From Comamonadaceae bacterium (lineage in GTDB: Bacteria > Pseudomonadota > Gammaproteobacteria > Burkholderiales > Burkholderiaceae_C), in the NCBI GenBank assembly GCA_027486495.1, contig JAIXOZ010000078.1:1-64000 (forward strand): 64,000 nucleotides of DNA, given 5' to 3'. The position numbers and the translations under genes were made by a program. This document shows, in pieces, positions 27,828 through 37,584 of the stretch (within the stretch, counting starts at the first letter, position 1; each line of letters starts with the position of its first letter). Under the pieces are notes generated by a model. The model made no database searches and had not been told where the DNA came from. It saw nothing but the letters and a program-made list of their open reading frames with translations.

Positions 27828-30127
27828 AGTACTCATGGCAGGCGCCCGCCAACCCCGCCGAAGGGTATCAGGGCACCATTGGTAAAACCCTCAAAGACTC
27901 CAAGCCGTGGTGGCGTGACCCTACACGCGCACCGCAGAGCGCCCCCAATGTGGTGGTGATCTTGTTGGACGACCTGGGGTTTTCGGACTTTGGCTGCTTT
28001 GGTGGCGAAATTGCCACGCCCCACATTGACGCCTTGGCCGGTGCGGGATTGCGTTTTACCGGTTACACCACGGTGCCGATGTGCACGCCCGCCCGTGCGG
28101 CCTTGCTGACGGGCAAAAATCCGCATGCGGTTGGATGTGGGTGGCTGACCCATAACAACCCGGGCTATCCGGGTTACCAAGCGGGTGAGATTTCACCCGA
28201 CGCGCCCACCATGCCCGAGCTGTTGCGCGGCCTGGGCTACTCGACCTATGGCGCTGGAAAGTGGCACAACACGGCCGACTATCACATCGGTTCAGGCAGC
28301 GACCGCCAGGCTTGGCCGTTGCAACGCGGGTTTGACCGTTTTTATGGTTTTTTGGGTTCCGAGACCCATTTCTTCTCGCCGCACCACCTGATCGACGGCA
28401 ACGAGTTTTTGAGCATCGACGCTTACGCACCCGACCATTACGCCACGCGGGACTGGACCGATCGTTCCATTCAATACTTGCGAGGCCATCAAAGCAGCAC
28501 GCCCGATAAGCCATTTTTTCTGTACCTGGCCCACAACGCACCCCACGTACCGTTGCAAGCACCGGCAGAAAACATTGGCCGTTATGCTGGTGTTTACGAC
28601 CAGGGTTGGGACCATCAGCGCGAACTTCGCTTTGCACGCCAGCGTGCCATGGGCTTGATCGGGCCAGACTGGCGTTTGTCACAAGCCAATCCTGGTGTGC
28701 CGCGTTGGGACGATGTCCCCGAGGCGAAGCGGCCTTTGATGGCGCATTACATGCAGGTCTATGCCGCGATGGTTGAGCTGGTCGACCAAGAGGTGGGGCG
28801 TCTGGTGGCCGAACTCAAAGCCCTTGGTGTTTACGACAACACCTTGATTGTTCTGACCTCAGACAACGGCGCCAATTCGATTGGCGGACCAGAGGGAACC
28901 GTGAACACCATGGAAAAAAGAGTGGCCCGTGCCACCGACGAGGAAATGGCGCACAAAGCCCAGCAAGCCTATGAGCAGGGCGTGGTGGGCGGCTCCGAGA
29001 CCTTTGTCGCCTACCCGGTGGGCTGGGCCAATTGCTCCAACACGCCATTTCGTTTTTATAAGCGCACCCCCATGAACGGCGGTATTCGTGTGCCCTTTAT
29101 CCTCAGCCACCCACGCAGCGTGAAAGATGCGGGGGCGGTAAGGACCCAGTGGATCCATGTCACCGACACCTTGCCCACTGTGCTGGAGATGATTGGTGCA
29201 AGCTACCCGCAAAGCTTCAATGGGCACGCAACGCGGGGTTTGGATGGCAGCAGCTATCTTGGCCTGCTCACGCAGGCTCAGGCGCCAACCCAACGCACGC
29301 GCCAACATTTCGAGCTGGAGGGCAATCGGGGCATGATCATGTACCCTTGGAAAGTGGTGTCCTTGCAACCCTTGGGCAAGGCCATTGAGTTGGACAACTG
29401 GCTGCTTTTTGACCTCGAAACTGATCCGACCGAATGTGACAATTTGGCGCTGCGCCACCCCGATATGCTGCAGCAGTTGATCGCAGAATTTGATCTTGAT
29501 GCCGCAAGCAACCAGGTCTATCCCCTGGACAACCGCGACTTGCGAAAAACGCTGGCGGTACCGCCCTTCTTGGAGAAAAAGTTTTCTGCAGCCTTGCATT
29601 TCTATCCTGGGGTGGAGACGATTCCGCTACAAAACTTTGCGCCCTTGATGGCAGACAGGGATTACTGCTTGGAAGCCCATTTCACCTGGCAGCCTGGCGT
29701 TGAGGGTGTGATCTTTTCCATCGGCGACAACATGGGCGGTGTGTGCGTGTTTGTCCAGGCCGATCATGTTGTTGCAGCATTTGTTGGGACGCGGGGCGCC
29801 GAGCGGCAATGCCGTTTGCGGCTGACCCCCGGCGCGCAGCAGCTTCGACTTGAGCACCGTGCCCTGGGTCAGCGCGAAGGGCTTGGGCAGTTGGTACTCA
29901 ATGGTGTGATGGCCGCTGACACCTTGGCCATGACGCCGACGTTTTTGAGACTGGTTGGTGAAGGCATTGATGTCGGTTTGGATCGCCGGCGCAAGGTCAG
30001 CTCCGACTGTGAGGGCCGTGGCGTGTACCGGTATGGGGCGCACATTGACCGTGTCTCCCTCACGCCAGGCCCGCAAGCGCCGGGCAGTTTGGCGAATGTT
30101 CCCGAGGCCATTGCGCAATGGGATTGA
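27824..30127 (+). CDS. Type I sulfatase / arylsulfatase
   Basis: 767 aa; NVVVILLDDLGFSDFGCFGGEIATPHIDALA; formylglycine motif CTPARAALLTG; GAGKWH. Confidence 0.94.
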   Translation: MKYSWQAPANPAEGYQGTIGKTLKDSKPWWRDPTRAPQSAPNVVVILLDDLGFSDFGCFGGEIATPHIDALAGAGLRFTGYTTVPMCTPARAALLTGKNPHAVGCGWLTHNNPGYPGYQAGEISPDAPTMPELLRGLGYSTYGAGKWHNTADYHIGSGSDRQAWPLQRGFDRFYGFLGSETHFFSPHHLIDGNEFLSIDAYAPDHYATRDWTDRSIQYLRGHQSSTPDKPFFLYLAHNAPHVPLQAPAENIGRYAGVYDQGWDHQRELRFARQRAMGLIGPDWRLSQANPGVPRWDDVPEAKRPLMAHYMQVYAAMVELVDQEVGRLVAELKALGVYDNTLIVLTSDNGANSIGGPEGTVNTMEKRVARATDEEMAHKAQQAYEQGVVGGSETFVAYPVGWANCSNTPFRFYKRTPMNGGIRVPFILSHPRSVKDAGAVRTQWIHVTDTLPTVLEMIGASYPQSFNGHATRGLDGSSYLGLLTQAQAPTQRTRQHFELEGNRGMIMYPWKVVSLQPLGKAIELDNWLLFDLETDPTECDNLALRHPDMLQQLIAEFDLDAASNQVYPLDNRDLRKTLAVPPFLEKKFSAALHFYPGVETIPLQNFAPLMADRDYCLEAHFTWQPGVEGVIFSIGDNMGGVCVFVQADHVVAAFVGTRGAERQCRLRLTPGAQQLRLEHRALGQREGLGQLVLNGVMAADTLAMTPTFLRLVGEGIDVGLDRRRKVSSDCEGRGVYRYGAHIDRVSLTPGPQAPGSLANVPEAIAQWD

Positions 30128-30159
30128 TGGGGTTGGGTATCTATTTTTAAGGAGCACAC

Positions 30160-31134
30160 ATGAGCAGTTTTATATCGAGACGTCAGCTGTTGGGTGGTTT
30201 TGCGATGACATCGGCCTTGCCCGGTTCGCTGTGGGCTCAAACCGCGTGGCCGACCCGGCCAGTGAAGGTGGTTGTCCCTTATCCAGCCGGCGGCTCACCC
30301 GATCTGTTTGCCCGCGTCGTGGCCAGAGAGTTGAGCAACATTTATGCGCAACCTTTTAACATCGACAACAAACCTGGGGCTGCAGCCTTGATCGGCGCAC
30401 GGGCAGTTTCACAAAATCCCAATGAGATCCACGCCTTGGCTTACATCACCTCAGGCCATGTCACGTTGCAGGCAATGGACCCTTCATTTAATTTGCTGAA
30501 GGAATTCAAATTGGTCAGCCGGATGAGCAATTCGCCCTACGTCTGCGTCGTCAATGCCAAGTCGCCCTACAAGACCATGGCGGATTTGGTTGCGGCGGCC
30601 AAAGCCAATCCCGGTAAATTGACCTATGGCTCGGCGGGCATCGGGTCACCCGCTCACATGGCGGTGGAGTACCTTGAAGAAAGCCTACCGTCCTTCAAAG
30701 CCTTGCATATCCCCTACAAAGGTGCGGTCGAATCTGCGAATGCGATTTTGGGCGGGCAGATTGATTTCAGCATCATGGTTCTGGGTACTGCGGTGCCGCA
30801 TCTCAAAGGCGGACAGTTGCGAGCCCTGGCGGTGACGACCAGCAAATCGGTGCAACCGATTCCAGACGTGCCGACGATCGGCGATACCGTGGCACCCGGC
30901 TATGTGTTTGGTGCCTGGGGTGGTTTTGCCATGCCCACCGGAACGCCAGATGATGTCATTGCACGTCTGTACAAATCATTGGTAACAGTTTCCACATCTG
31001 CGACGCTGATCGAAGAGACCAAGCGCACCGGCTCGATCATCGGCATGAATGAAAGCCCCAAAGAGTTTGCCGAACAAATCGCCCGCGATGTAGCCACTGA
31101 GACGGTGATTGTGAAAAAACTCAACTTGAAGTAA
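30160..31134 (+). CDS. Tripartite tricarboxylate transporter substrate-binding protein (Bug family)
   Basis: RPVKVVVPYPAGGSPDLFARVVARELS; NKPGAAALIGARAV. Confidence 0.92.
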   Translation: MSSFISRRQLLGGFAMTSALPGSLWAQTAWPTRPVKVVVPYPAGGSPDLFARVVARELSNIYAQPFNIDNKPGAAALIGARAVSQNPNEIHALAYITSGHVTLQAMDPSFNLLKEFKLVSRMSNSPYVCVVNAKSPYKTMADLVAAAKANPGKLTYGSAGIGSPAHMAVEYLEESLPSFKALHIPYKGAVESANAILGGQIDFSIMVLGTAVPHLKGGQLRALAVTTSKSVQPIPDVPTIGDTVAPGYVFGAWGGFAMPTGTPDDVIARLYKSLVTVSTSATLIEETKRTGSIIGMNESPKEFAEQIARDVATETVIVKKLNLK

Positions 31135-31161
31135 CGGCAGCCACGCTTTAATTCGCAAAAA

Positions 31162-32367
31162 ATGACTGCAATCATGGGCATCGACCACAAAGAAAACCCG
31201 CCGACCCGCGCAGACGAGGTACTTCAGTTGACGCGGCACTTGGCGCAGCAGTGGGTTCGTCCACAAGCGCAGCGCTGGCAGCGTGAACGCGTGATGGGGC
31301 TGGAGGTGGTGCAAGAAGCTGCTCGCCTGAATCTGCTGGGTGTTCAGGTGCCCGTTGAGCAAGGCGGGCTCGGTTTGCCCTTCAGCGTCAAGTCGGGCAT
31401 GGCGGCGATCCTGGCCGAAGCAGATTTTGGTTTTGCCTTGTCATTGATCAACACCCAGGGGGTCGCCTCCACGCTGGCCAACTGGCTGCCGGCGGCGGTC
31501 TCACAGCGTTGGCTGGGCGATTTGTTGAGTGGACAGCGCATCGGTTGCACCTGCTTGACCGAGCCTGGGGCAGGCTCAGATTTTGGCGCCATTCAGATGC
31601 AAGCTACCCCCCATGGCTCGGGTTGGCGCCTGCAGGGTGAAAAGGCCTGGATCATCAATGCGCAGGTGGCCGAGGTGATGGTGGTGTATGCACAAACCCA
31701 GCCGGGAATCGGCGCCAAGGGTATCGCCGCGTTTGTCGTGGATGCGTCGCGACCGGGCTTTCTTCGCACCGATCGCGGGCGCACCGAGACTGTGGCCTCA
31801 CTCGGTACGGGTGGCTTTGTGCTGGATGGCTATGAAGCGCGCGCCGACGAAATGCTGCACCCGCCTGGCATGGCCTTCAAACGCGCCATGGGTTCCATCA
31901 ACATGGCGCGCACCTATGTGGCGGCTATGGCGACGGCCATGGTGGTGGACAGCTTGCGCATCGCCCGTGCTTATGGTGAGCAGCGTCACACCTTTGGCCG
32001 TGCCTTGCAGGAGCACCAGGGTTGGCGTTGGGTGCTGGCAGATGCCATGGTTGATGTCGAGGCGGCGCAGTTGCTGATCGAGCAGGCCTGTGCTGCAGCG
32101 GATGCTCAAGCGCCCATGGAGGCATTGGCTGCACGCGCCAAAATTTTCTCCACCCGCATGGCGAGTAAACATATTGCCAGTTTGTTGCATGCACTGGGTG
32201 CGGCCGGCCTCAGCGCGCAATACCCCTTGAGCCGCCATTTGGCAGGTGCTCAGGTGGCCACGCTGGTAGACGGCTCCACAGAAATGTTGCTTGAACGGGT
32301 TTGGGCCAGCCAAGTTGGCTCCACGACGCCCCCGAAACACGCCATTCAGCAGGAGATATTGAATTGA
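31162..32367 (+). CDS. Acyl-CoA dehydrogenase family protein
   Basis: 401 aa; CTCLTEPGAGSDFGAIQMQA; GEKAWIINAQVAEVMVVYAQT; YGEQRHTFGRALQEHQG. Confidence 0.93.
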   Translation: MTAIMGIDHKENPPTRADEVLQLTRHLAQQWVRPQAQRWQRERVMGLEVVQEAARLNLLGVQVPVEQGGLGLPFSVKSGMAAILAEADFGFALSLINTQGVASTLANWLPAAVSQRWLGDLLSGQRIGCTCLTEPGAGSDFGAIQMQATPHGSGWRLQGEKAWIINAQVAEVMVVYAQTQPGIGAKGIAAFVVDASRPGFLRTDRGRTETVASLGTGGFVLDGYEARADEMLHPPGMAFKRAMGSINMARTYVAAMATAMVVDSLRIARAYGEQRHTFGRALQEHQGWRWVLADAMVDVEAAQLLIEQACAAADAQAPMEALAARAKIFSTRMASKHIASLLHALGAAGLSAQYPLSRHLAGAQVATLVDGSTEMLLERVWASQVGSTTPPKHAIQQEILN

Positions 32368-33446
32368 AAGCCGCTGTTTTTCATGGCCCAGGTCAGCCGA
32401 TGACCATCGAGCATGTCGAAATAAACAAGCCCAAGCGCAATGAGGTGCTGGTGCGAACCCGCGTGAGCGGGCTATGTCACAGTGACCTGCATTTTATGGA
32501 GGGCAAGTACCCCACACCTGTGCCCGCCGTGCTGGGCCATGAAGCTGCCGGGGTGGTTGAAGAGGTGGGTGAAGACGTCACCCACGTCAAGCCAGGTGAC
32601 CATGTGATCACCTGTCTGTCGGTGTTCTGTGGCCACTGCGAGTTCTGCGTGACTGGCCACCAGACCATTTGCAGCAACACCGCCATCAAGATGCCGCCAG
32701 GCAAGGCCAAACGTTTGCGCTGGAAGGGTGAGCACCTGAACCAATTCCTGAACCTGTCGTCCTTTGCAGAGCAGATGCTGGTGCATGAAAACGCTGTGGT
32801 CAAAATCCGCGAAGACATGCCGCTGGACTTGGCCGCACTGCTCGGTTGTGGTGTGCTCACCGGTTACGGCTCGGTGGTGCACAGCGCTCGCTTGGAGCCT
32901 GGCACCATTGTGGCCGTGCTCGGCTGCGGAGGCGTGGGTCTTTCCACCATCCATGCTGCGCACCTGGCGGGCGCGGCCCGCATCATCGCCATTGACATTG
33001 ATGCCAACAAGTTGCAAATGGCCAAGATCTTCGGCGCCACCGATAACATGGATGCCAAAGATCCCGACATGGTTGCCAAAATCATCGAGATGACCCAAGG
33101 CGGCGTGCACTAGGCATTCGAGTGCATTGGACTCAAACCCACCACCGAAGCCTCTTTCGCCATGCTGCGTCCTCGAGGTTTATCCACCATTGTGGGCATG
33201 ATTCCCCCGGGTACCAAGATCGAACTGAACGGGCCCGACTTTTTGCGTGAACGACGCATTCAGGGAACGATGATGGGCTCTAACCATTTTCGTCTCGATA
33301 TCCCCCGCCTGGTGGAATTCCACATGCAAGGTCGCATGAAGCTTGACGAGCTGGTCTCGAATCGGCTCAAGCTGGACCAGATCAACGACGGTTTTTCTGC
33401 TTTGCAGCGCGGCGGAATCGCCAGGAATGTGGTGGTCTTTGACTAA
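32364..33446 (+). pseudogene. Zn-dependent alcohol dehydrogenase interrupted by single in-frame TAG at 33111-33113 (TTG start)
   Basis: LKAAVFHGPGQPMTIEHVEINKPKRNEVLVRTRVSGLCHSDLHFMEGKYP...TQGGVH*AFECIGLKPTTEASFAMLRPRGLSTIVG; same frame on both sides. Confidence 0.85.
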
Positions 33447-33476
33447 CTTGGCGATGCCCAAGTCGCCCTAGCTGCC

Positions 33477-34901
33477 TTAACTGGGCAAGGCCCGCCAGTG
33501 CACCGATTTTTGCGTGGTGATTTCATGTAAAAACTCCATGCCATAGCCGTGACCCAAGCCACTGGATTTGACGGGCTCAGAACTTCCCCCCGGCGCCTTG
33601 CCACGTAGCGTGTTGATCTTGACCATGCCAGCGCGCAAGGAGTGAATGGCGCGCAGCGCACGCGGCGCCGAAGTGGTCATCACCATTGAAGCCAGGCCAA
33701 AGCGTGTGCGGTTGGCCATGTCGATGGCCTCTTCAAAATCATCAAAAGCGATGCAGGGAGCGACCGGGCCGAACGTCTCTTCCGTCATCAAGCGACCGTT
33801 GGGGTCTGGATGGCTGATGACGGTGGGCGGAAAGAAAAAGCCTTTTCCTGGCATTCGTGCGCCCCCATGGTGCAAGCTTGCGCCTGCGGCAAGGGCTTCT
33901 TGGACCTGCAGCGAGACAATACTCAGCTGGTTGTGGTCGACCAAAGGGCCCATCTGAATGCCATCCGTCAATCCGTTTCCTTGTCGGATGGCCCGTGCCT
34001 GTTGTGTCAGCGCATTGACAAACTCAGGGAATATTTTTCGCGCGACATACAGCCGTTCGGTTGAGGTGCAGATCTGCCCGGCATTTGAAAATGCCGCCTC
34101 TGCAGCCAGGCGGGCCGCAGAGGCGACATCGACGGTTTCATCAACGATGAGTGCGTCTTTGCCGCCCAACTCCAAAATGGCTTTCTTCAAGCTTTGACCG
34201 CAAATGGCGCCCAAGTGCCGACCAGTCGGCTCACTTCCAACAAAGACCAGCAAGTCCACCTGCGGGTGTCGCACCAAGGCTTCGCCCACAGTTGGACCGT
34301 CCCCCAGCATCACATTGACAACACCAGCGGGTAAGTGGTCAAAGATGCGCTCGACAATCAGACGTGAGGTCAATGGGGTTTTTTCTGAGGGCTTCCAAAC
34401 CACCGTATTGCCCACTAGCAAATTGGGCACCACATTGTCGAGGCCCAGTGCCACAGGAAAATTCCACGGCATGACGCAGGCGCAAACCCCTCGCGCAAAT
34501 CTTTGTTGAAAATTGAGCTCTAGATCAGCGGCCATCTGTTGACCACTTCGCAGATGGATCACCATTTCTGCATACGAGCGCATGCCCTCTATGGCTTTGT
34601 TGACCTCATTCAGCGAATGCGACAAAGGTTTGCCCATTTCACGGGTGAGCAAATGGGCCACTTCGTTGCGAATCTGAGTCAGCCGGTCAATGGCCGTCAC
34701 GATCAGCTGACGGCGCTGCGTGGGCGATCGTGCGGCCCAAGGTTCAAATGCGCGGCGGGCGGCTGCAACGGCAGCCTCGACATCGTTGGCATGTCCTCGC
34801 GGGATGGTGTCAATCAGCTCTTCCGTGGCAGGGTCCAGAATATCAAGGGCGTCGCCCGAACCCGGGTATGCCCGGTTGTCGATCCAGTGGGTTTGCATCA
34901 A
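33477..34901 (-). CDS. NAD(P)-dependent aldehyde dehydrogenase (succinate-semialdehyde dehydrogenase-like)
   Basis: 474 aa; VCACVMPWNFPVALGLDNVVP; LELGGKDALIVDETVD; NAGQICTSTERLYV. Confidence 0.93.
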   Translation of the reverse strand: MMQTHWIDNRAYPGSGDALDILDPATEELIDTIPRGHANDVEAAVAAARRAFEPWAARSPTQRRQLIVTAIDRLTQIRNEVAHLLTREMGKPLSHSLNEVNKAIEGMRSYAEMVIHLRSGQQMAADLELNFQQRFARGVCACVMPWNFPVALGLDNVVPNLLVGNTVVWKPSEKTPLTSRLIVERIFDHLPAGVVNVMLGDGPTVGEALVRHPQVDLLVFVGSEPTGRHLGAICGQSLKKAILELGGKDALIVDETVDVASAARLAAEAAFSNAGQICTSTERLYVARKIFPEFVNALTQQARAIRQGNGLTDGIQMGPLVDHNQLSIVSLQVQEALAAGASLHHGGARMPGKGFFFPPTVISHPDPNGRLMTEETFGPVAPCIAFDDFEEAIDMANRTRFGLASMVMTTSAPRALRAIHSLRAGMVKINTLRGKAPGGSSEPVKSSGLGHGYGMEFLHEITTQKSVHWRALPS

Positions 34902-35947
34902 ATGTCTTTCTGGCGCTGCGGCGCTTCAATATGGCGGGAGTCTGGAGTCGACTGGCTCAATGCATCACAAAAGCCGAACAGGCCGGCTTGACCACCGGTA
35001 TGAATGAACACGATGTTCTCGTTGGCTCGGTAATGCCCGCGCCGGATCCAGTCCATCAAACCGGCCATGGCTTTGCCGGTGTAGACCGGGTCGAGCAAGA
35101 TGCCCTCCAGCCGTGCCACCTGTTGAACAGCTTCCACCATGGCAGGTGTGGGAATGCTGTAACCCTTGCCCAGGTAGTCGGCATTCACCCGTATGGCTTC
35201 TGGTGGTATCTCAGGGATGTCTCCGATCCATTGCGCAGTGGCTAAAGCCAGCGCCGAGACCCTGGCGTGTTGAAGATGTGCGGCTTGGCTGACAGCAAAC
35301 CCTTGCACACCCACTGAGCTGTTTTGTGCGGCCACGCCCACCACCAGACCCGCTTGCGTGCCCGCGCTGCCGCTGGCCAGCACGATGTGATCCAGGTGTA
35401 AAGATTTTTCCCGAGCTTGATTTAGCAGCTCTTGAGCGGCCAAGACATAGCCAAGGGTGCCCACCGGATTGGAGCCGCCACTGGGAATCAGGTAGGGGCG
35501 CTGCCCCTTGGCGCGCAGCGCATCGCCAACTTGGGTCAGTGCGGCAGGCATGTCGGTGCCGCCTGGAAGGTGGACGATCTCAGCCCCGAGCAAGCCGTCG
35601 AGCAGCACATTGCCGTTGTGCAAATAGGCCTCGTCCGGATTCGGATGTCGGTGTTCCAGCAGGACGGTACAAGCCAGCCCGAGCCGCGCAGCTGCAGCGG
35701 CAGTTTGGCGGACATGGTTGGATTGAAGCGCGCCCAGCGTGACCAGATGGTTCGCCCCATGCTGAAGGGCGTCACCCAATAAAAACGCCAGTTTGCGTGC
35801 CTTGTTGCCACCCAGCGCCATGCCGGTACAGTCATCGCGCTTGATCCACAGTTGTGGTCCACCCAGGTGCTGTGTCAGTCGGGGCATGAATTCCAAGGGC
35901 GTAGGGGCATGGCACAGGTCGACTCTTGGGAAACGCTCGAGGTTCAT
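34898..35947 (-). CDS. PLP-dependent D-cysteine desulfhydrase / ACC deaminase / L-cysteate sulfo-lyase (CuyA) family
   Basis: 349 aa; LWIKRDDCTGMALGGNKARKLAFLL; LQSNHVRQTAAAAARLGL; IPSGGSNPVGTLGYV; LASGSAGTQAGLV; EGILLDPVYTGKAMAGLM. Confidence 0.9.
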   Translation of the reverse strand: MNLERFPRVDLCHAPTPLEFMPRLTQHLGGPQLWIKRDDCTGMALGGNKARKLAFLLGDALQHGANHLVTLGALQSNHVRQTAAAAARLGLACTVLLEHRHPNPDEAYLHNGNVLLDGLLGAEIVHLPGGTDMPAALTQVGDALRAKGQRPYLIPSGGSNPVGTLGYVLAAQELLNQAREKSLHLDHIVLASGSAGTQAGLVVGVAAQNSSVGVQGFAVSQAAHLQHARVSALALATAQWIGDIPEIPPEAIRVNADYLGKGYSIPTPAMVEAVQQVARLEGILLDPVYTGKAMAGLMDWIRRGHYRANENIVFIHTGGQAGLFGFCDALSQSTPDSRHIEAPQRQKDI

Positions 35948-37443
35948 CGTGCGACACCCGACACAGCGTCCAGACTGGCCCAGGCTTCCTCTGCCGACAC
36001 GCCGGGCGGTGGCGTAAAGGCAATAAACGCTTCTTCACCGACAGCTTTTTGGCCGCCATAAGCGTCGGCCTTGGCCCGCTGCGCGGCTTTGGCCCGGTCG
36101 TCTTGCAACTGTGGGTCACAGATGGACAGCAGCACCGGCATGAGGCGTCGCTCGATGGCGTCGCCTTGCGCAGTACCGTGCAAATCGTGCAGTTCATCGG
36201 GGTCAGCACAAAGATCAAACGTCTGGGTGGGCATGCCCACATGGACGATCATTTTGTCGTCGCGCAGCCGGACCAAATAGGCTGCTGAGCGCGAGCCCTG
36301 CGCATGGTATTCGGCAAACACGGGACGCTCCAGGTCGTCCTGTCCTCGTGCCGCCGGCAACAGCGATACGCCTGGCAGATCGGCGTCAGCCGGTTGCGCT
36401 TGCGCGCCTGTCATGTCAAGGAGTGTCGGAAATAGATCCACATGCGAGACCAGTTGCTGTGAAACATGATCGGCTTGAATACCCGGTCCTGCCAGAATCA
36501 GTGGCACCCCGACTGCACCCTCAAACATCGATCGTTTGCCGAACAGGCCTTGCGCGCCAAACAACTCGCCATGGTCGCTGGTGTACATCAAGCGGGTGGC
36601 CTCGTATATTTGAAGAGACATCATCTCTTGGAGTACGACGCCGATCTGCTCGTCCATGTGCGTGATCAAACCAAAATAGCTCGCAGCGATACGTTGCAGT
36701 ACAGCCGGGTCGAGTTCAGGCGGCATGCCGTCGAGTTGGCGCGCGAACTCGACAGACGGATGAAAAGCCGTGGCCTTCATGTCAGGCGGTAGAGGCATGT
36801 CCTGCTGTGGGTACATGTCCAAAAAACGTTTGGCCACGGTAAATGGCGGATGGGGGCTGATGTAAGACACGATCAGTACCGATGTTTTGTTCTCTGTGGG
36901 TTCATGCTCCCGTAGCCAGGCCACGGCCTGCTCGGTAATTTGACGGTCGTAGTCTTGGTAATGGGTGTCACCTTCTTTGGACAAATCGTCATACAAACCC
37001 ATCATCACGCCGGGCTCTTTGGGTTTTTGTGCATCGAAGCCACGCAACAGTCCTTTGAGAGCGCCTTTGCCTTCATGCAAGTGCATGGGCAATATTTCTT
37101 TGTTGAACCCGTTGTCGTCGTCGCCGCTGCGGTAATGCAATTTGCCGATGGCTGTCACATGGTGCCCCTGTTCGCGCAGGCGATGCATCCAACTGGAGAT
37201 GGCACCGTCATAGGCCATGACATTGTCCCAATAGCCGGTTTGGTGCGGGTAGCGGCCGGTCGCCATGGCTGCCCGCGCCGGGCAGCAAAGGGGACTGGTG
37301 CTGTAGGCATTGGCAAAACGCGTTCCACGCTTGGCGATGGCGTTGATGTTCGGTGTGTGTACGACCGGGTGCCCGTAGCAGCCGACCACTGACCGGTTGT
37401 GGTTGTCAGCGACGAAGATCACAAGGCGTTGGTGTGCGGGCAT
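35944..37443 (-). CDS. Type I sulfatase
   Basis: 499 aa; VVHTPNINAIAKRGTRFANAYSTSPLCCPARAAMATGRYPHQTG; AIGKLHY. Confidence 0.94.
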   Translation of the reverse strand: MPAHQRLVIFVADNHNRSVVGCYGHPVVHTPNINAIAKRGTRFANAYSTSPLCCPARAAMATGRYPHQTGYWDNVMAYDGAISSWMHRLREQGHHVTAIGKLHYRSGDDDNGFNKEILPMHLHEGKGALKGLLRGFDAQKPKEPGVMMGLYDDLSKEGDTHYQDYDRQITEQAVAWLREHEPTENKTSVLIVSYISPHPPFTVAKRFLDMYPQQDMPLPPDMKATAFHPSVEFARQLDGMPPELDPAVLQRIAASYFGLITHMDEQIGVVLQEMMSLQIYEATRLMYTSDHGELFGAQGLFGKRSMFEGAVGVPLILAGPGIQADHVSQQLVSHVDLFPTLLDMTGAQAQPADADLPGVSLLPAARGQDDLERPVFAEYHAQGSRSAAYLVRLRDDKMIVHVGMPTQTFDLCADPDELHDLHGTAQGDAIERRLMPVLLSICDPQLQDDRAKAAQRAKADAYGGQKAVGEEAFIAFTPPPGVSAEEAWASLDAVSGVAR

Positions 37444-37464
37444 CTGAGGCTCCTGGTATATAGA

Positions 37465-37500
37465 TTTGCTAAATTATGCTGGTTAACTAGCAAACCAGCA
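37465..37500. promoter_or_regulatory. Nested inverted repeats between divergent sulfatase and GntR genes
   Basis: TTTGCTA(37465)...TAGCAAA(37488) and TGCTGGTT-AACTAGCA-AACCAGCA (37477-37500). Confidence 0.6.
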
Positions 37501-37584
37501 ACATGACTGTTGCCATTGCGCCTTATCATGTGTTTTGTTTCACCTCACTTGCTCCCATAAAGTCAATTTCAGGAGCCTTTTGCC

